From the NCBI GenBank assembly GCA_021802745.1, contig JAJZRK010000061.1, forward strand, positions 1 through 15,563: a stretch of DNA of 15,563 bases, given 5' to 3'. Both the position numbers and the translations under genes were made by a program. Shown here one piece after another: positions 1 through 7,081 of this stretch. Within the stretch, counting starts at the first letter, position 1, and each line of letters starts with the position of its first letter. The stretch is from a bacterium. Its GTDB lineage: Bacteria > Gemmatimonadota > Gemmatimonadetes > Gemmatimonadales > Gemmatimonadaceae. The notes below the pieces were generated by a model, which saw only the letters and a program-made list of their open reading frames with translations, ran no database searches and had not been told where the DNA came from.

Positions 1-53
1 GAGAAACAACAGAGGCCCACCGCGATGTCTGCGCCGGGCCTCTGTTGTTTCTC
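1..53. repeat. Perfect 18-bp inverted repeat, probable bidirectional terminator
   Basis: Bases 1-18 are the exact reverse complement of 36-53, with a 17-base loop (19-35). Both arms are made of the 11-bp repeat found elsewhere in the window plus a GGGCC clamp next to the loop. The element lies just past the stop codon of the minus-strand ABC exporter. By analogy with the right-hand end of the window, a plus-strand gene probably ends just left of base 1. The left arm may extend beyond the window. A hairpin between convergent genes would suit transcription termination, but that role is inferred. Confidence 0.7.
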
Positions 54-90
54 TGTTGTCTCTCTGTTGTCTCTCTGTTGTTTCTCTCTC
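40..90 (-). repeat. 11-bp tandem repeat array (about 4 units) after the ABC exporter
   Basis: Units read CTCTGTTGTTT or CTCTGTTGTCT on the plus strand at 40-50, 51-61, 62-72 and 73-83, followed by a degenerate CT-rich tail that reaches the ABC exporter stop codon at 93-95. In the sense direction of that gene (minus strand) the unit is an adenine/purine-rich AGACAACAGAG. The same unit recurs at 2858-2989 and 15338-15447, each time next to a stop codon. Confidence 0.85.
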
Positions 91-92
91 TT

Positions 93-1904
93 TCATTCCT
101 GCCGCGCGATTTCCTCGCCCGGATTGATAAACTGGTCCATCTCGGCGTGGTACTGCGTGTCGTAGAGCTGCTTGTACCGGCCGCCGAGCCGCAGCAGTTC
201 GTGGTGCGTGCCGCGCTCGACGATCTCGCCGTGCTCGAGCACGAGGATCTGGCTGGAGCTCTGGATGGTGCTGAGGCGGTGGGCGATGACGAAGGTCGTG
301 CGCCCGCTGCGCAGGGCGCGGAGGCCTTCCTTGATCTGCTGCTCGCTCTCGCTGTCGAGCGACGACGTCGCTTCGTCGAGCAGGAGGATGCGCGGGTCGC
401 TGAGGATGGCGCGGGCGATGGCGACGCGCTGGCGCTGGCCACCGGACAGTTTCACGCCGCGCTCGCCGACCACCGTGTCGTAGCCGTCGGGGAACTGCCG
501 CACGAACTCATCGCAGTGCGCGACCCGCGCCGCCGCGAGGACCTCCTCCTTGGTAGCGCCGGGCTTGGAGAACGCGATGTTGTCGAGCACCGTGCCGTCG
601 AACAGGAAGTTGTCCTGCAACACGACGCCGAGGTTGGCGCGATAGTCGCGCAGGCGCAGCGAGGCGAGGTCCTTGCCGTCCACGAGAATCCGCCCGCCCT
701 TGGGGCGCGCAAACGCCATGATGAGCGAGATCAGCGTGCTCTTGCCCGATCCGCTCGACCCGACGAGCGCCGTCGTCGTCCCCGCCGGCGCGTGGAAGGA
801 CACGCCGTTGAGCACCGGAATCCCCTCGCGGTACTCGAAGCTCACATTGTCGAAGGCGATCTCGCCGCGCAGTACGCGCACCCGCTCGCGCGACGCATCA
901 TGTTCGTCCTCCGTCGGCGTCTGCATGATCTCGCGGATGCGGTCGAGCCCGGCGAAGGCCTCGGTGATCTGCGTGCCGATGCTCGCGATCTGCACCACGG
1001 GGAAGGCGACGAGGACGACCATGAACACGTACATGAAGAGGTCGCCCACCGTCATCTGGTGGCTCAGGATGGCGCGCCCGCCGAAGACGATCAGCACCAC
1101 GTAGATGGCGCCGATGACCACGGTGCTGAGCGCGCCGATCGCCGACGTGCCGGTGATGGTCCGGGCGATGTTGCGGAACAGCCGGTGTGCGCCGAGAGTG
1201 AAGACCTTCTCCTCGCGCTTCTCGGCGGTATAGACCTTCACGACGCGGGCGCCGCCGAACGCCTGCCCGAGGCGGCCGCTCACCTCGGCGCTGATGACGC
1301 TTCGCTCGCGAAAGACGGGGCGCAAGGTGATGAACGCGTACGCCATGCCCGCGCCGAAGACCGCGAGGAACAGCAGCGTCGCCAGCGTCATTTGCCAGTT
1401 GAGGTAGAACAGCACGCCGAGGGCGACGATGGCGGTGAGCAGTCCGCCCACCAGCTGGATGATCCCCGTGCCGATGAGGTTGCGGATTCCCTCGGCGTCG
1501 TTCATCACCCGGTTGATGAGCACGCCGCTCTGCGTTTCATCGAAGAACGAGACGGGCAGGCGCAGCAGGCGCGCGTGCACCCGCCGGCGCAGTTCGGTGA
1601 TGGCGCGCTGGCCGGCCACGCTGATCACCTGCGACAGCCCGAACGACGTGGCGGCCTGCACAAGCGCGGCGGCGCCGACGGCAAGTGCGAGCGGCCAGAG
1701 CAGCTCGTACCGGCCCTTGCCGACCACCTCGTCCATCAGCCACTTGGTGCTCGCCGGGCCGACGAACCCTGCGGCGCGGCTCAGCAGCATCAATGCGAAC
1801 CCGATGCCGAGCGTGCGGCGATGCGTCCACATCAGCGCCTTCGTCTCGCCCCAGGCCAGCTTGTAGTTCGTCTTCTTCTTCTCGCGAGGCATTGGCGCCG
1901 TCAT
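93..1904 (-). CDS. ABC exporter, MsbA/ABCB-type half transporter
   Basis: A 603-residue half transporter with a fused membrane and ATPase domain, expected to work as a homodimer in the inner membrane and export lipids, peptides or drugs; the substrate cannot be told from sequence. The transmembrane domain spans about residues 30-320. The nucleotide-binding domain follows from about 348, with Walker A GSSGSGKST (382-390), Q-loop Q430, signature LSGGQ (486-490), Walker B ILLLDE (506-511) and H-loop H542, so the ATPase looks intact. Length is normal for the family. The ATG overlaps the upstream gdpD stop as ATGA (1901-1904), and a GAGGAG ribosome site lies inside the end of gdpD, which implies translational coupling. 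A second ATG four codons in (MPREKKK) is a possible alternative start. It could equally be labelled MsbA-like or a multidrug exporter. Confidence 0.93.
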   Translation of the reverse strand: MTAPMPREKKKTNYKLAWGETKALMWTHRRTLGIGFALMLLSRAAGFVGPASTKWLMDEVVGKGRYELLWPLALAVGAAALVQAATSFGLSQVISVAGQRAITELRRRVHARLLRLPVSFFDETQSGVLINRVMNDAEGIRNLIGTGIIQLVGGLLTAIVALGVLFYLNWQMTLATLLFLAVFGAGMAYAFITLRPVFRERSVISAEVSGRLGQAFGGARVVKVYTAEKREEKVFTLGAHRLFRNIARTITGTSAIGALSTVVIGAIYVVLIVFGGRAILSHQMTVGDLFMYVFMVVLVAFPVVQIASIGTQITEAFAGLDRIREIMQTPTEDEHDASRERVRVLRGEIAFDNVSFEYREGIPVLNGVSFHAPAGTTTALVGSSGSGKSTLISLIMAFARPKGGRILVDGKDLASLRLRDYRANLGVVLQDNFLFDGTVLDNIAFSKPGATKEEVLAAARVAHCDEFVRQFPDGYDTVVGERGVKLSGGQRQRVAIARAILSDPRILLLDEATSSLDSESEQQIKEGLRALRSGRTTFVIAHRLSTIQSSSQILVLEHGEIVERGTHHELLRLGGRYKQLYDTQYHAEMDQFINPGEEIARQE

Positions 1905-2707
1905 CGGGTCTCCTCGGCGGAACAGGCCGAGCGGGGGCGCCCACGCAGTGCGAGCATCGGCCCCGGGTCATCGGAAAGTATCGCGTTGACGCCGCCATCC
2001 CAAAGGTCCCGCGCGACGGACGGGTCGTTGACGGTCCAGCAATGGGTGGGAATGCCGCGCCGATGGAGCATGCGTGCGAAGCGTTTCACCGGGAGACGAA
2101 GCCGCTTCCAGTGCGGCGGTACGCTGCACGCCTGATACGCGACGGCGCCGGCCGGCAGCCTCACCAGCGCCCGCAGAAAAAGGCGCTCGATGTCACGCCG
2201 GGAGGCGGTGACGTGGAACCCGCGGCCATCGAGCCGCTCGTGCGCCTCGGGGCTGAAGCTGCCGATCAGCACCCGGTCCTTCGCGCCGTGCCGGTCGATG
2301 GTCACCATCACCGGCTCCGTCGCCGCCGGCGCCTTGATCTCGAGGATGCACGGGACGTCCGGGAAGCTCTCGAAGACCTCATCGAGCGTGGGGATGCGCA
2401 TGCCGCGGCCGCGATAGGGGTAGGTGCGCCCGCCGTCCCGCGTAAACTGGTAGCCGGCATCGAGTCGCCGCAGCTCCGCCGCGGTCCGCTGCGCCACGGG
2501 GCCATGGCCGTCGGTGGTGCGCTCGAGCGTCGCGTCGTGCAGCAGCACGGGGACGCCGTCGGCGCTCAGGTGGACGTCGAATTCGATGCCGTCCGCGCCG
2601 AGCGCGACGCCCTGCCGCAACGATTCGAGAGTGTCTTCGGGGGCATGCATGGAATTGCCGCGGTGCGCAATCACCAGCCGGGCCGAGGGATCGAGCAGGC
2701 AGAGCAT
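1901..2707 (-). CDS. Glycerophosphodiester phosphodiesterase (GDPD family)
   Basis: A 268-residue enzyme expected to hydrolyse glycerophosphodiesters, released by phospholipid breakdown, to glycerol 3-phosphate and an alcohol. The GDPD signature is complete: HRGNSMHAPEDT with catalytic H15 and R16, the metal-binding E42 and D44 in IEFDVHLSADG, second catalytic H57 in LLHD, E123/K125 in ILEIK, and WTVND near the C-terminus. No signal peptide or membrane segment is visible, so it is probably cytoplasmic and UgpQ-like. It is the first gene of a two-gene unit with the ABC exporter, overlapping it by 4 bp; the pair could serve lipid turnover, but that is inference. The start is an ATG with no convincing ribosome site. 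The family call is firm; the natural substrate is open. Confidence 0.92.
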   Translation of the reverse strand: MLCLLDPSARLVIAHRGNSMHAPEDTLESLRQGVALGADGIEFDVHLSADGVPVLLHDATLERTTDGHGPVAQRTAAELRRLDAGYQFTRDGGRTYPYRGRGMRIPTLDEVFESFPDVPCILEIKAPAATEPVMVTIDRHGAKDRVLIGSFSPEAHERLDGRGFHVTASRRDIERLFLRALVRLPAGAVAYQACSVPPHWKRLRLPVKRFARMLHRRGIPTHCWTVNDPSVARDLWDGGVNAILSDDPGPMLALRGRPRSACSAEETR

Positions 2708-2857
2708 GCGAGGAACTTAACGGGGGACGGGGACGGGGTGCGGGGTGTGGTACGGAGGAACGAGTGTGGGCACGGGACGGAGCTGCGGCGCGCAAGTGCG
2801 GGCTGGAGTACGCTCCAGGCCAAAGCAAAACGGCGGCGCAACCCTCGCCCCGCCGTC
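2708..2857. other. G-rich leader upstream of gdpD with G-quadruplex motif and small hairpins
   Basis: No gene is supported here. Plus-strand bases 2722-2745 hold four runs of at least four G separated by loops of 2, 2 and 3 bases, a canonical quadruplex-forming pattern on the template strand of gdpD just before its start codon. A perfect 6-bp hairpin with a 4-base loop lies at 2803-2818 (CTGGAG/CTCCAG), and a 7-bp inverted repeat at 2830-2836/2850-2856 (ACGGCGG/CCGCCGT) adjoins the 11-bp array. A gdpD promoter should lie here, but I cannot pick convincing hexamers. Confidence 0.5.
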
Positions 2858-2989
2858 CTGTTGTCTCTCTGTTGTCTTTCTGTTGTTTCTCTGTTGTCTC
2901 TCTGTTGTCTCTCTGTTGTCTCTCTGTTGTTTCTCTGTTGTTTCTCTGTTGTTTCTCTGTTGTTTCTCTGTTGTTTCTCTGTTGTCTCT
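2858..2989 (-). repeat. 11-bp tandem repeat array, 12 units
   Basis: Twelve consecutive 11-base units, CTGTTGTCTCT or CTGTTGTTTCT on plus (one CTGTTGTCTTT), run without gaps and end six bases before the receptor stop codon (2996-2998). C/T variation is confined mainly to one position of the unit, so the copies are young or homogenised. As in the other two arrays, the sense strand of the adjoining gene carries the purine-rich version (AGAGACAACAG). The short frames through the array encode a low-complexity Leu/Ser/Val/Cys peptide and are not genes. Confidence 0.95.
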
Positions 2990-2995
2990 CTGCGG

Positions 2996-5788
2996 TTAGA
3001 ACGAGTACTGGATGCGCGTCATGACCAGCCGCCCCAGCGGCGCGCCGCCGACGAACTCGGCGTGACGCGTGTCGAGGACGTTCTGGGCCATCACTGACAG
3101 CATGGCGCCGCCCAGGAAGTTCGGGCGGAACGTCATGGAGGCGTCATACAGGTTGTACGCGTGCACGTCGCCGATGTACACGCCCGAGTTTCCCGGGAAG
3201 CGCGCCGCATGACGGAAACGCGCCTCGGCGTTGAAGCCGCGCGTATCATCGCGCCAGCGGATGGAGACGGTGCTCTTGCGGCGCGGGGCGTTCAGCGCGA
3301 TGTCCGACACGCCGCCCACCTCGGCACGCGAGAAGTAGTCCTTGCTGACCCAGCTGTACGTGCCGTACAGCGACAACCGGTCGCTCACCAGGTAGTTGCC
3401 GCTGAGGTCCCAGCCATTCAGGCGCACGCGGCCGAAGTTGCGGTAGGTGAGCACGATGTCCGTGCTGCCGGAGAGCGGGTTGTCCGGATTCACCACGCCA
3501 AGCGGCACGCCGGTGGTGGCCGAGCCGGAGACGCCGCCCATGCCGCCGGCGAGCGTCGGCGCGAGCTTTCCGGCCAGCGCCGTCGCGGTCGGGCCTGCCG
3601 CCGGACCGAGGACCGGCGTGAGGGCCGCGGTGAGGGCCGGCACGAGGTTCGGACCGATGAAACCGGCGAGCGTGGTGGCGTCGAGGAAGACGTTCGGGGT
3701 CTCGACGATCAGCGGGCCGACGAAGTCGGTGCGCTCCGAGTACCACCAGTCCACCGTGCCGTAGAACTTCTTGCCGATCTCGCCCTTCCAGCCCGCTTCC
3801 CAGCTCGTGGTGAGCGTCGGGCGGATCTGGTCAATGTCGCGCACATCACCCGCGGCGACGTCCGTGAAGCGGGCCGTTGTCGGGTTGAGGACGCGAAGCT
3901 TCGTGCCGACCTGTGCCGACGTCGGCTGCAGGGACGCCAGTGTGGACATGACGAGCGCCGACAGCTGCGCCGCCGTGGCCGACCCGAAGCTCGGCGCGAG
4001 AGCCGCCGTCACCGCGTTGCCCATGCCGCCGGCCGCCGCGGCCGCCACCGCCGCCTTGTAGTACAGCGACGCGTTGGCGGGCGTGAACGCGCCCTTGCCG
4101 CCCGGGTTGAACGGCGACTTCATGCACAGGTTGCCGATGCCGCCGACGCAGTCGCGCCGGAACTGGAAGCCATCGGCCGGTGTGCCGAGGGCCCGCACCG
4201 TGTAGAGCGAATTCGACGCGTTGGTGCCGCCGACGTAGCCGGCCGCGAGGTCGAGGAACTGGTTGTTGGTGGACGGATTGGAGAAGCCGCGGTTGTACGA
4301 GACGCGGAAGCTCTGCACGTCGTTCGGGTTGTAGACCAGCGCCGCACGCGGCGACCAATTGCCTTCGCTCAACCGGCTGTGCTTGTCGTAGCGGATGGCG
4401 GCAACGGCCTGCCAGTACTTGTTCAGGTGCGTGATGGAGTGGACGTAGCCGCCCGTCTCCGTGAAGTTGTCGTCACCCTCGTTGCGGCCATTGATCGTGC
4501 CGCCGGTCACGGGGTTGGTGAACAGGTAGTCGCCGCCGTAGACGAATGTCTGCTTGCCGTCCGGCCCGAAGCTGACGCTGTGCTGCACCTGCGCCACGGT
4601 CTGGCTCGACTTGTCCACGATGGGCGCGCCGGTGCGCAGCAGGAACGTCTTGCCCGCGTCGCTCTCGTTGCGGAAGACCTGCGCAAACAGGCGGCCGCGC
4701 TTGGCGCGCAGCTGATACGCGCGGAAGGTCCAGTCCTTCACCTGCGCGGCGCCGAGGCCCGTGGGCTCGACGGCGTTGCCGATGAGCGTCTGGCCGAAGT
4801 TGGCCACGATTTCCGTCTTCTTGTCGGGGCGGAAATCGGCGCGGAAATCCATCGCCGTGCGCTCGATGTCGAAGTTGCGCTGGCGGCCGGCCTTCAGTTC
4901 GACGCTGTCCACGCTGGTGAAGTCCGTCGCCGTGAGGCGCTCGGCCGACAGCTTGTAGCCGAACTTCTCGCCGATGGTGTTCGCGTAGCGCGCCGAGAGG
5001 CGGCGCATGCTCTGCTCGCCCACATCCGCCGTGAGGATGCCGCCCTTCGAGGTGAACGGCGACTTCGTGATGACGTGCATCACGCCCTGCGTCGCGTTGG
5101 GGCCGTACAGTGCGGCAGCGGGGCCGAGGACGACTTCGATGCGCTCGATGTCCTCGTTGCTCGTCGGCGCCATGTACGAGATGTTCACGCGCAGCGACGG
5201 CACGAAATTGAAGCGGTTGTCCGTCAGCGTCAGCAGCGAGCCGGAGAAGATATTGTTGAAGCCGCGGGCCACTACGTTCGTCTGCACCACGCCGCCGGCG
5301 GTGATGTCAATGCCGGGTACGTCGCGGAGCTGGTCGGTCGGCGTCGCCGTGACCGTCTCGTTGATCTTCTCCTGGCTCAGCACGCTGATCGCGGCCGGCG
5401 CCTTGTTGATCTTCTCTTCCTCGGCGATGCCGGTGACCGCCACAGTATTCAATTGCGTGGGCATCTCGCTGAGCTTGAAGTCGGCCGTTGCGGCGGCGGC
5501 GCCCACCACGAGGTTGTCCTTGCGCGCGGGCTTGAAGCCAATGCGCGTGATGCGGACCGTGTACGACCCTGCCTTCAGCTTGGCGAGCGCATAGGTCCCA
5601 TCCTCGCCCGTCGTCGCCACCGCCACCGTGCGCAGGCCCTCGATCGCCTGGACCGTCGCCGATGACACGGCCGCACCGGCCTCGTCGGTCACCTTGCCGA
5701 CAATGCGTCCCTGCTGCGCCGCCGCGGTTCCTGCCGCGGCGACGAACCCGATTGCCGCAAGCAACCTGCCGACGAATCGAACAACCAT
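2996..5788 (-). CDS. TonB-dependent outer-membrane receptor with N-terminal CarboxypepD_reg-like domain
   Basis: A 930-residue outer-membrane active transporter; the ligand is unknown. A signal peptide (about 1-24, cleavage near TAAA/QQ) is followed by a carboxypeptidase-regulatory-like beta-sandwich (about 28-108), a TonB-box-like NTVAVTG (114-120), a plug domain (about 130-245, with ARGFNN and IERIEVVLGPAAALYGPNATQGVMHV) and a long beta-barrel ending in the aromatic QYSF expected of barrel proteins. The barrel carries two unusual Ala/Gly/Leu-rich stretches, around the regions encoded near 4020-3950 and 3640-3540. I chose the ATG at 5786-5788 because GAGGTG (5794-5799) sits five bases upstream and the signal peptide begins there. 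The frame is open 38 codons further upstream without a comparable ribosome site. It is monocistronic by position, with no SusD-like partner nearby. Confidence 0.93.
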   Translation of the reverse strand: MVVRFVGRLLAAIGFVAAAGTAAAQQGRIVGKVTDEAGAAVSSATVQAIEGLRTVAVATTGEDGTYALAKLKAGSYTVRITRIGFKPARKDNLVVGAAAATADFKLSEMPTQLNTVAVTGIAEEEKINKAPAAISVLSQEKINETVTATPTDQLRDVPGIDITAGGVVQTNVVARGFNNIFSGSLLTLTDNRFNFVPSLRVNISYMAPTSNEDIERIEVVLGPAAALYGPNATQGVMHVITKSPFTSKGGILTADVGEQSMRRLSARYANTIGEKFGYKLSAERLTATDFTSVDSVELKAGRQRNFDIERTAMDFRADFRPDKKTEIVANFGQTLIGNAVEPTGLGAAQVKDWTFRAYQLRAKRGRLFAQVFRNESDAGKTFLLRTGAPIVDKSSQTVAQVQHSVSFGPDGKQTFVYGGDYLFTNPVTGGTINGRNEGDDNFTETGGYVHSITHLNKYWQAVAAIRYDKHSRLSEGNWSPRAALVYNPNDVQSFRVSYNRGFSNPSTNNQFLDLAAGYVGGTNASNSLYTVRALGTPADGFQFRRDCVGGIGNLCMKSPFNPGGKGAFTPANASLYYKAAVAAAAAGGMGNAVTAALAPSFGSATAAQLSALVMSTLASLQPTSAQVGTKLRVLNPTTARFTDVAAGDVRDIDQIRPTLTTSWEAGWKGEIGKKFYGTVDWWYSERTDFVGPLIVETPNVFLDATTLAGFIGPNLVPALTAALTPVLGPAAGPTATALAGKLAPTLAGGMGGVSGSATTGVPLGVVNPDNPLSGSTDIVLTYRNFGRVRLNGWDLSGNYLVSDRLSLYGTYSWVSKDYFSRAEVGGVSDIALNAPRRKSTVSIRWRDDTRGFNAEARFRHAARFPGNSGVYIGDVHAYNLYDASMTFRPNFLGGAMLSVMAQNVLDTRHAEFVGGAPLGRLVMTRIQYSF

Positions 5789-5810
5789 AGTGGCACCTCG
5801 TGGAGGAGTG

Positions 5811-5829
5811 TGTTGCATCAAGCGCAACA
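5811..5829. promoter_or_regulatory. Inverted repeat in the receptor 5' leader
   Basis: TGTTGC and GCAACA form a perfect 6-bp inverted repeat around a 7-base spacer, 23 bases before the receptor start codon. It could be an operator half-site pair or a leader hairpin close to the ribosome site. Nothing in the window identifies a binding protein. Confidence 0.4.
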
Positions 5830-5880
5830 TTCCCGCCGCCATCATAGGCGAAGGGAAAGCAGTACATCGAAGTCCGCTAA

Positions 5881-5909
5881 ATCTTTGGCGCGTCGCCAGC
5901 AAACGTCAA
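5881..5909 (-). promoter_or_regulatory. Possible promoter for the TonB-dependent receptor
   Basis: On the minus strand TTGACG (5909-5904) is followed after 17 bases by AAAGAT (5886-5881). The -35 match is good and the -10 match weak. The position, about 95 bases upstream of the start codon, is sensible. An alternative -10-like TATGAT lies closer to the gene but has no good -35. Low-confidence reading by eye. Confidence 0.3.
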
Positions 5910-5955
5910 TAAGGCCGTCCGGGGATTCTCGGAGGAGGACCGGACGCTCGCTCCC

Positions 5956-5983
5956 AAGAAAGACGCCCGACGTTCGCCGGGCG
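5956..5983 (-). terminator. Intrinsic terminator after the NlpC/P60 gene
   Basis: On the minus strand a 6-bp GC stem (CGCCCG at 5983-5978 with CGGGCG at 5969-5964, 8-base loop) is followed directly by the T-rich tail TCTTTCTT (5963-5956). It lies 22 bases past the stop codon of the NlpC/P60 gene. This is the only canonical hairpin-plus-T-tail I see. It separates that gene from the receptor downstream. Confidence 0.65.
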
Positions 5984-6005
5984 CAATGGGGAATGACCGC
6001 TCGAG

Positions 6006-6566
6006 CTAGTCGGAGCCGCTGCGACCTGTGGTGGAATCCCTGAGGACGCGACGCACGGAACGCAGCGTGAGCGCCGATGCGCGCGACGGGACCTTGGTTT
6101 CCACGACGCGGCGCTGGCTCGTGCTCGCATGGATCATCTTGCCGTCGCCCACATAGATCCCGACATGCGAGATGTGCGTGCTGCGCCCGCGCCCGAACAG
6201 CAGCAGATCCCCCGGCCGCAGGGCGGAGGAATCTGGATTGACCGCCTCACCCTCGCGGGCAATGCGCGCGGCGTTGTGAGGCAGCTCCACGCCGACCGAA
6301 TGCAGCACGTATTTCACCAGTCCGCTGCAGTCGAACCCGCGTTCGGGAGAGGACGCCGCGTACCGATAGCGCCGGCCGAGCTGCTCGCGGGCGCGCTGCA
6401 CCACCGAATCCGCCGTGAGCAGCCCATGCCTGGCGAACGGGCCGTCCGGATTTGAACCGCGCGCCAGGAGATCGGCCAGCGGACCGGCGCCGCCACGCTG
6501 CGCCGCCGCCGGTTGGGCGGTGGCGATGCAGGCGATCGCGAGGAGGAGGCGGGTGACGGCGCGCAT
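6006..6566 (-). CDS. Exported NlpC/P60 family cysteine peptidase
   Basis: A 186-residue protein expected to cut peptide cross-links or stem peptides of cell-wall peptidoglycan in the periplasm. A signal peptide (about 1-22, ending PAAA/QRG) precedes the NlpC/P60 domain. The catalytic cysteine is C80 in RGFDCSGLVKY, the catalytic histidine is H134 in ISHVGIYVG, and H146 in MIHAS is the likely third polar residue. The segment before the cysteine (VQRAREQLGRRYRYA) and RPGDLLLFGRG are also typical. Length suits a single-domain hydrolase; no SH3 or LysM anchor is visible. The start ATG has only a weak ribosome site but gives a proper signal peptide. It lies 118 bp after queD and may be transcribed with it or separately. 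The bond it cleaves is not determined by sequence. Confidence 0.93.
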   Translation of the reverse strand: MRAVTRLLLAIACIATAQPAAAQRGGAGPLADLLARGSNPDGPFARHGLLTADSVVQRAREQLGRRYRYAASSPERGFDCSGLVKYVLHSVGVELPHNAARIAREGEAVNPDSSALRPGDLLLFGRGRSTHISHVGIYVGDGKMIHASTSQRRVVETKVPSRASALTLRSVRRVLRDSTTGRSGSD

Positions 6567-6645
6567 TCAGGAAGCAAGTTAGACCGGGTGACGGCGTTCT
6601 GGAACCGCGAGCGCTCCGCGGGAGGCTCTCAAATTGTCGCGCCCG

Positions 6646-6682
6646 CGTAGCGCCAGCGCGTCGCCCACGTAGCGCCAGCGCG
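6646..6682. repeat. 15-bp direct repeat between queD and the NlpC/P60 gene
   Basis: CGTAGCGCCAGCGCG occurs at 6646-6660 and again at 6668-6682, 22 bases apart, with similar CGCCC bases before each copy. It sits just past the queD stop codon in the 118-bp gap before the NlpC/P60 gene. A short duplication or a remnant repeat array are both possible. No other structure stands out in that gap. Confidence 0.6.
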
Positions 6683-6684
6683 GC

Positions 6685-7038
6685 TCAGCCGCGATACCGC
6701 ACACCTGACGCGCCGGTTTCCGTGATCTCTACCGCGGTGAGCCCGGGAAGCGATGCCGCGAGGTGGTTCCAGATCCAGATGGCGAGATGCTCGCTGGTCG
6801 GATTCTCCAGGCCCGCGATGTCGTTGAGGAAGCGATGGTCCAGCGCCTCGTGCAGGGGCGCGAAGGCGCGCTGCACGTCGGCGAAGTCCATCACGAATCC
6901 CGTGGTGGCGTCCACCGGGCCGGAGACCGTGAGCCGCACCCGGAAGGTGTGTCCGTGCACGCGTGCGCACGGATGATCAGGGGCGACCCCGGTAAGGCGG
7001 CGGCCGGCGGCGAACGAGAATTCTGTGAAGAGGTCCAC
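6685..7038 (-). CDS. queD: 6-carboxytetrahydropterin synthase QueD (atypical zinc site)
   Basis: A 117-residue member of the 6-pyruvoyltetrahydropterin synthase family, expected to convert dihydroneopterin triphosphate to 6-carboxy-tetrahydropterin, the first committed step to preQ0. It follows E. coli QueD closely: catalytic C24 in CARVHGHTF, zinc ligands H28 and H30, D67-H68 in ALDHRF, ENPTSE, and E107 in ITETG. The first zinc histidine, normally in FxAAHRL, is replaced: the sequence is FAAGRRL, with R13 at the histidine position. A single CAC-to-CGC change would do this. It may be a real variant, an impaired enzyme or a sequence error. The start is a GTG at 7036-7038 with no clear ribosome site, 43 bp after queE. 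The family is certain; activity is less so. Confidence 0.9.
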   Translation of the reverse strand: MDLFTEFSFAAGRRLTGVAPDHPCARVHGHTFRVRLTVSGPVDATTGFVMDFADVQRAFAPLHEALDHRFLNDIAGLENPTSEHLAIWIWNHLAASLPGLTAVEITETGASGVRYRG

Positions 7039-7081
7039 GAGTGCGGGGAAGGAGTGCGGGGCCTGGTGCGCAGGGACGGGG

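Noticed and set aside
45..2135. Very long plus-strand open frame opposite the ABC exporter and gdpD
   Set aside because: No recognisable motifs, Arg/His/Asp-rich, starts inside the 11-bp array. Similar long antisense frames at 3161-5665 and 8541-10547 were rejected for the same reason.
2858..2989. CRISPR array
   Set aside because: Units are 11 bp with no spacers and no cas genes nearby; a simple tandem repeat.
2745..3024. Short frames encoding a Leu/Ser/Val/Cys-rich peptide
   Set aside because: They are translations of the 11-bp tandem array, with no ribosome site and no likeness to a known protein.
5789..6005. tRNA or other RNA gene between the receptor and the NlpC/P60 gene
   Set aside because: No cloverleaf or known RNA fold is apparent; the gap is explained by a leader, a putative promoter and a terminator.
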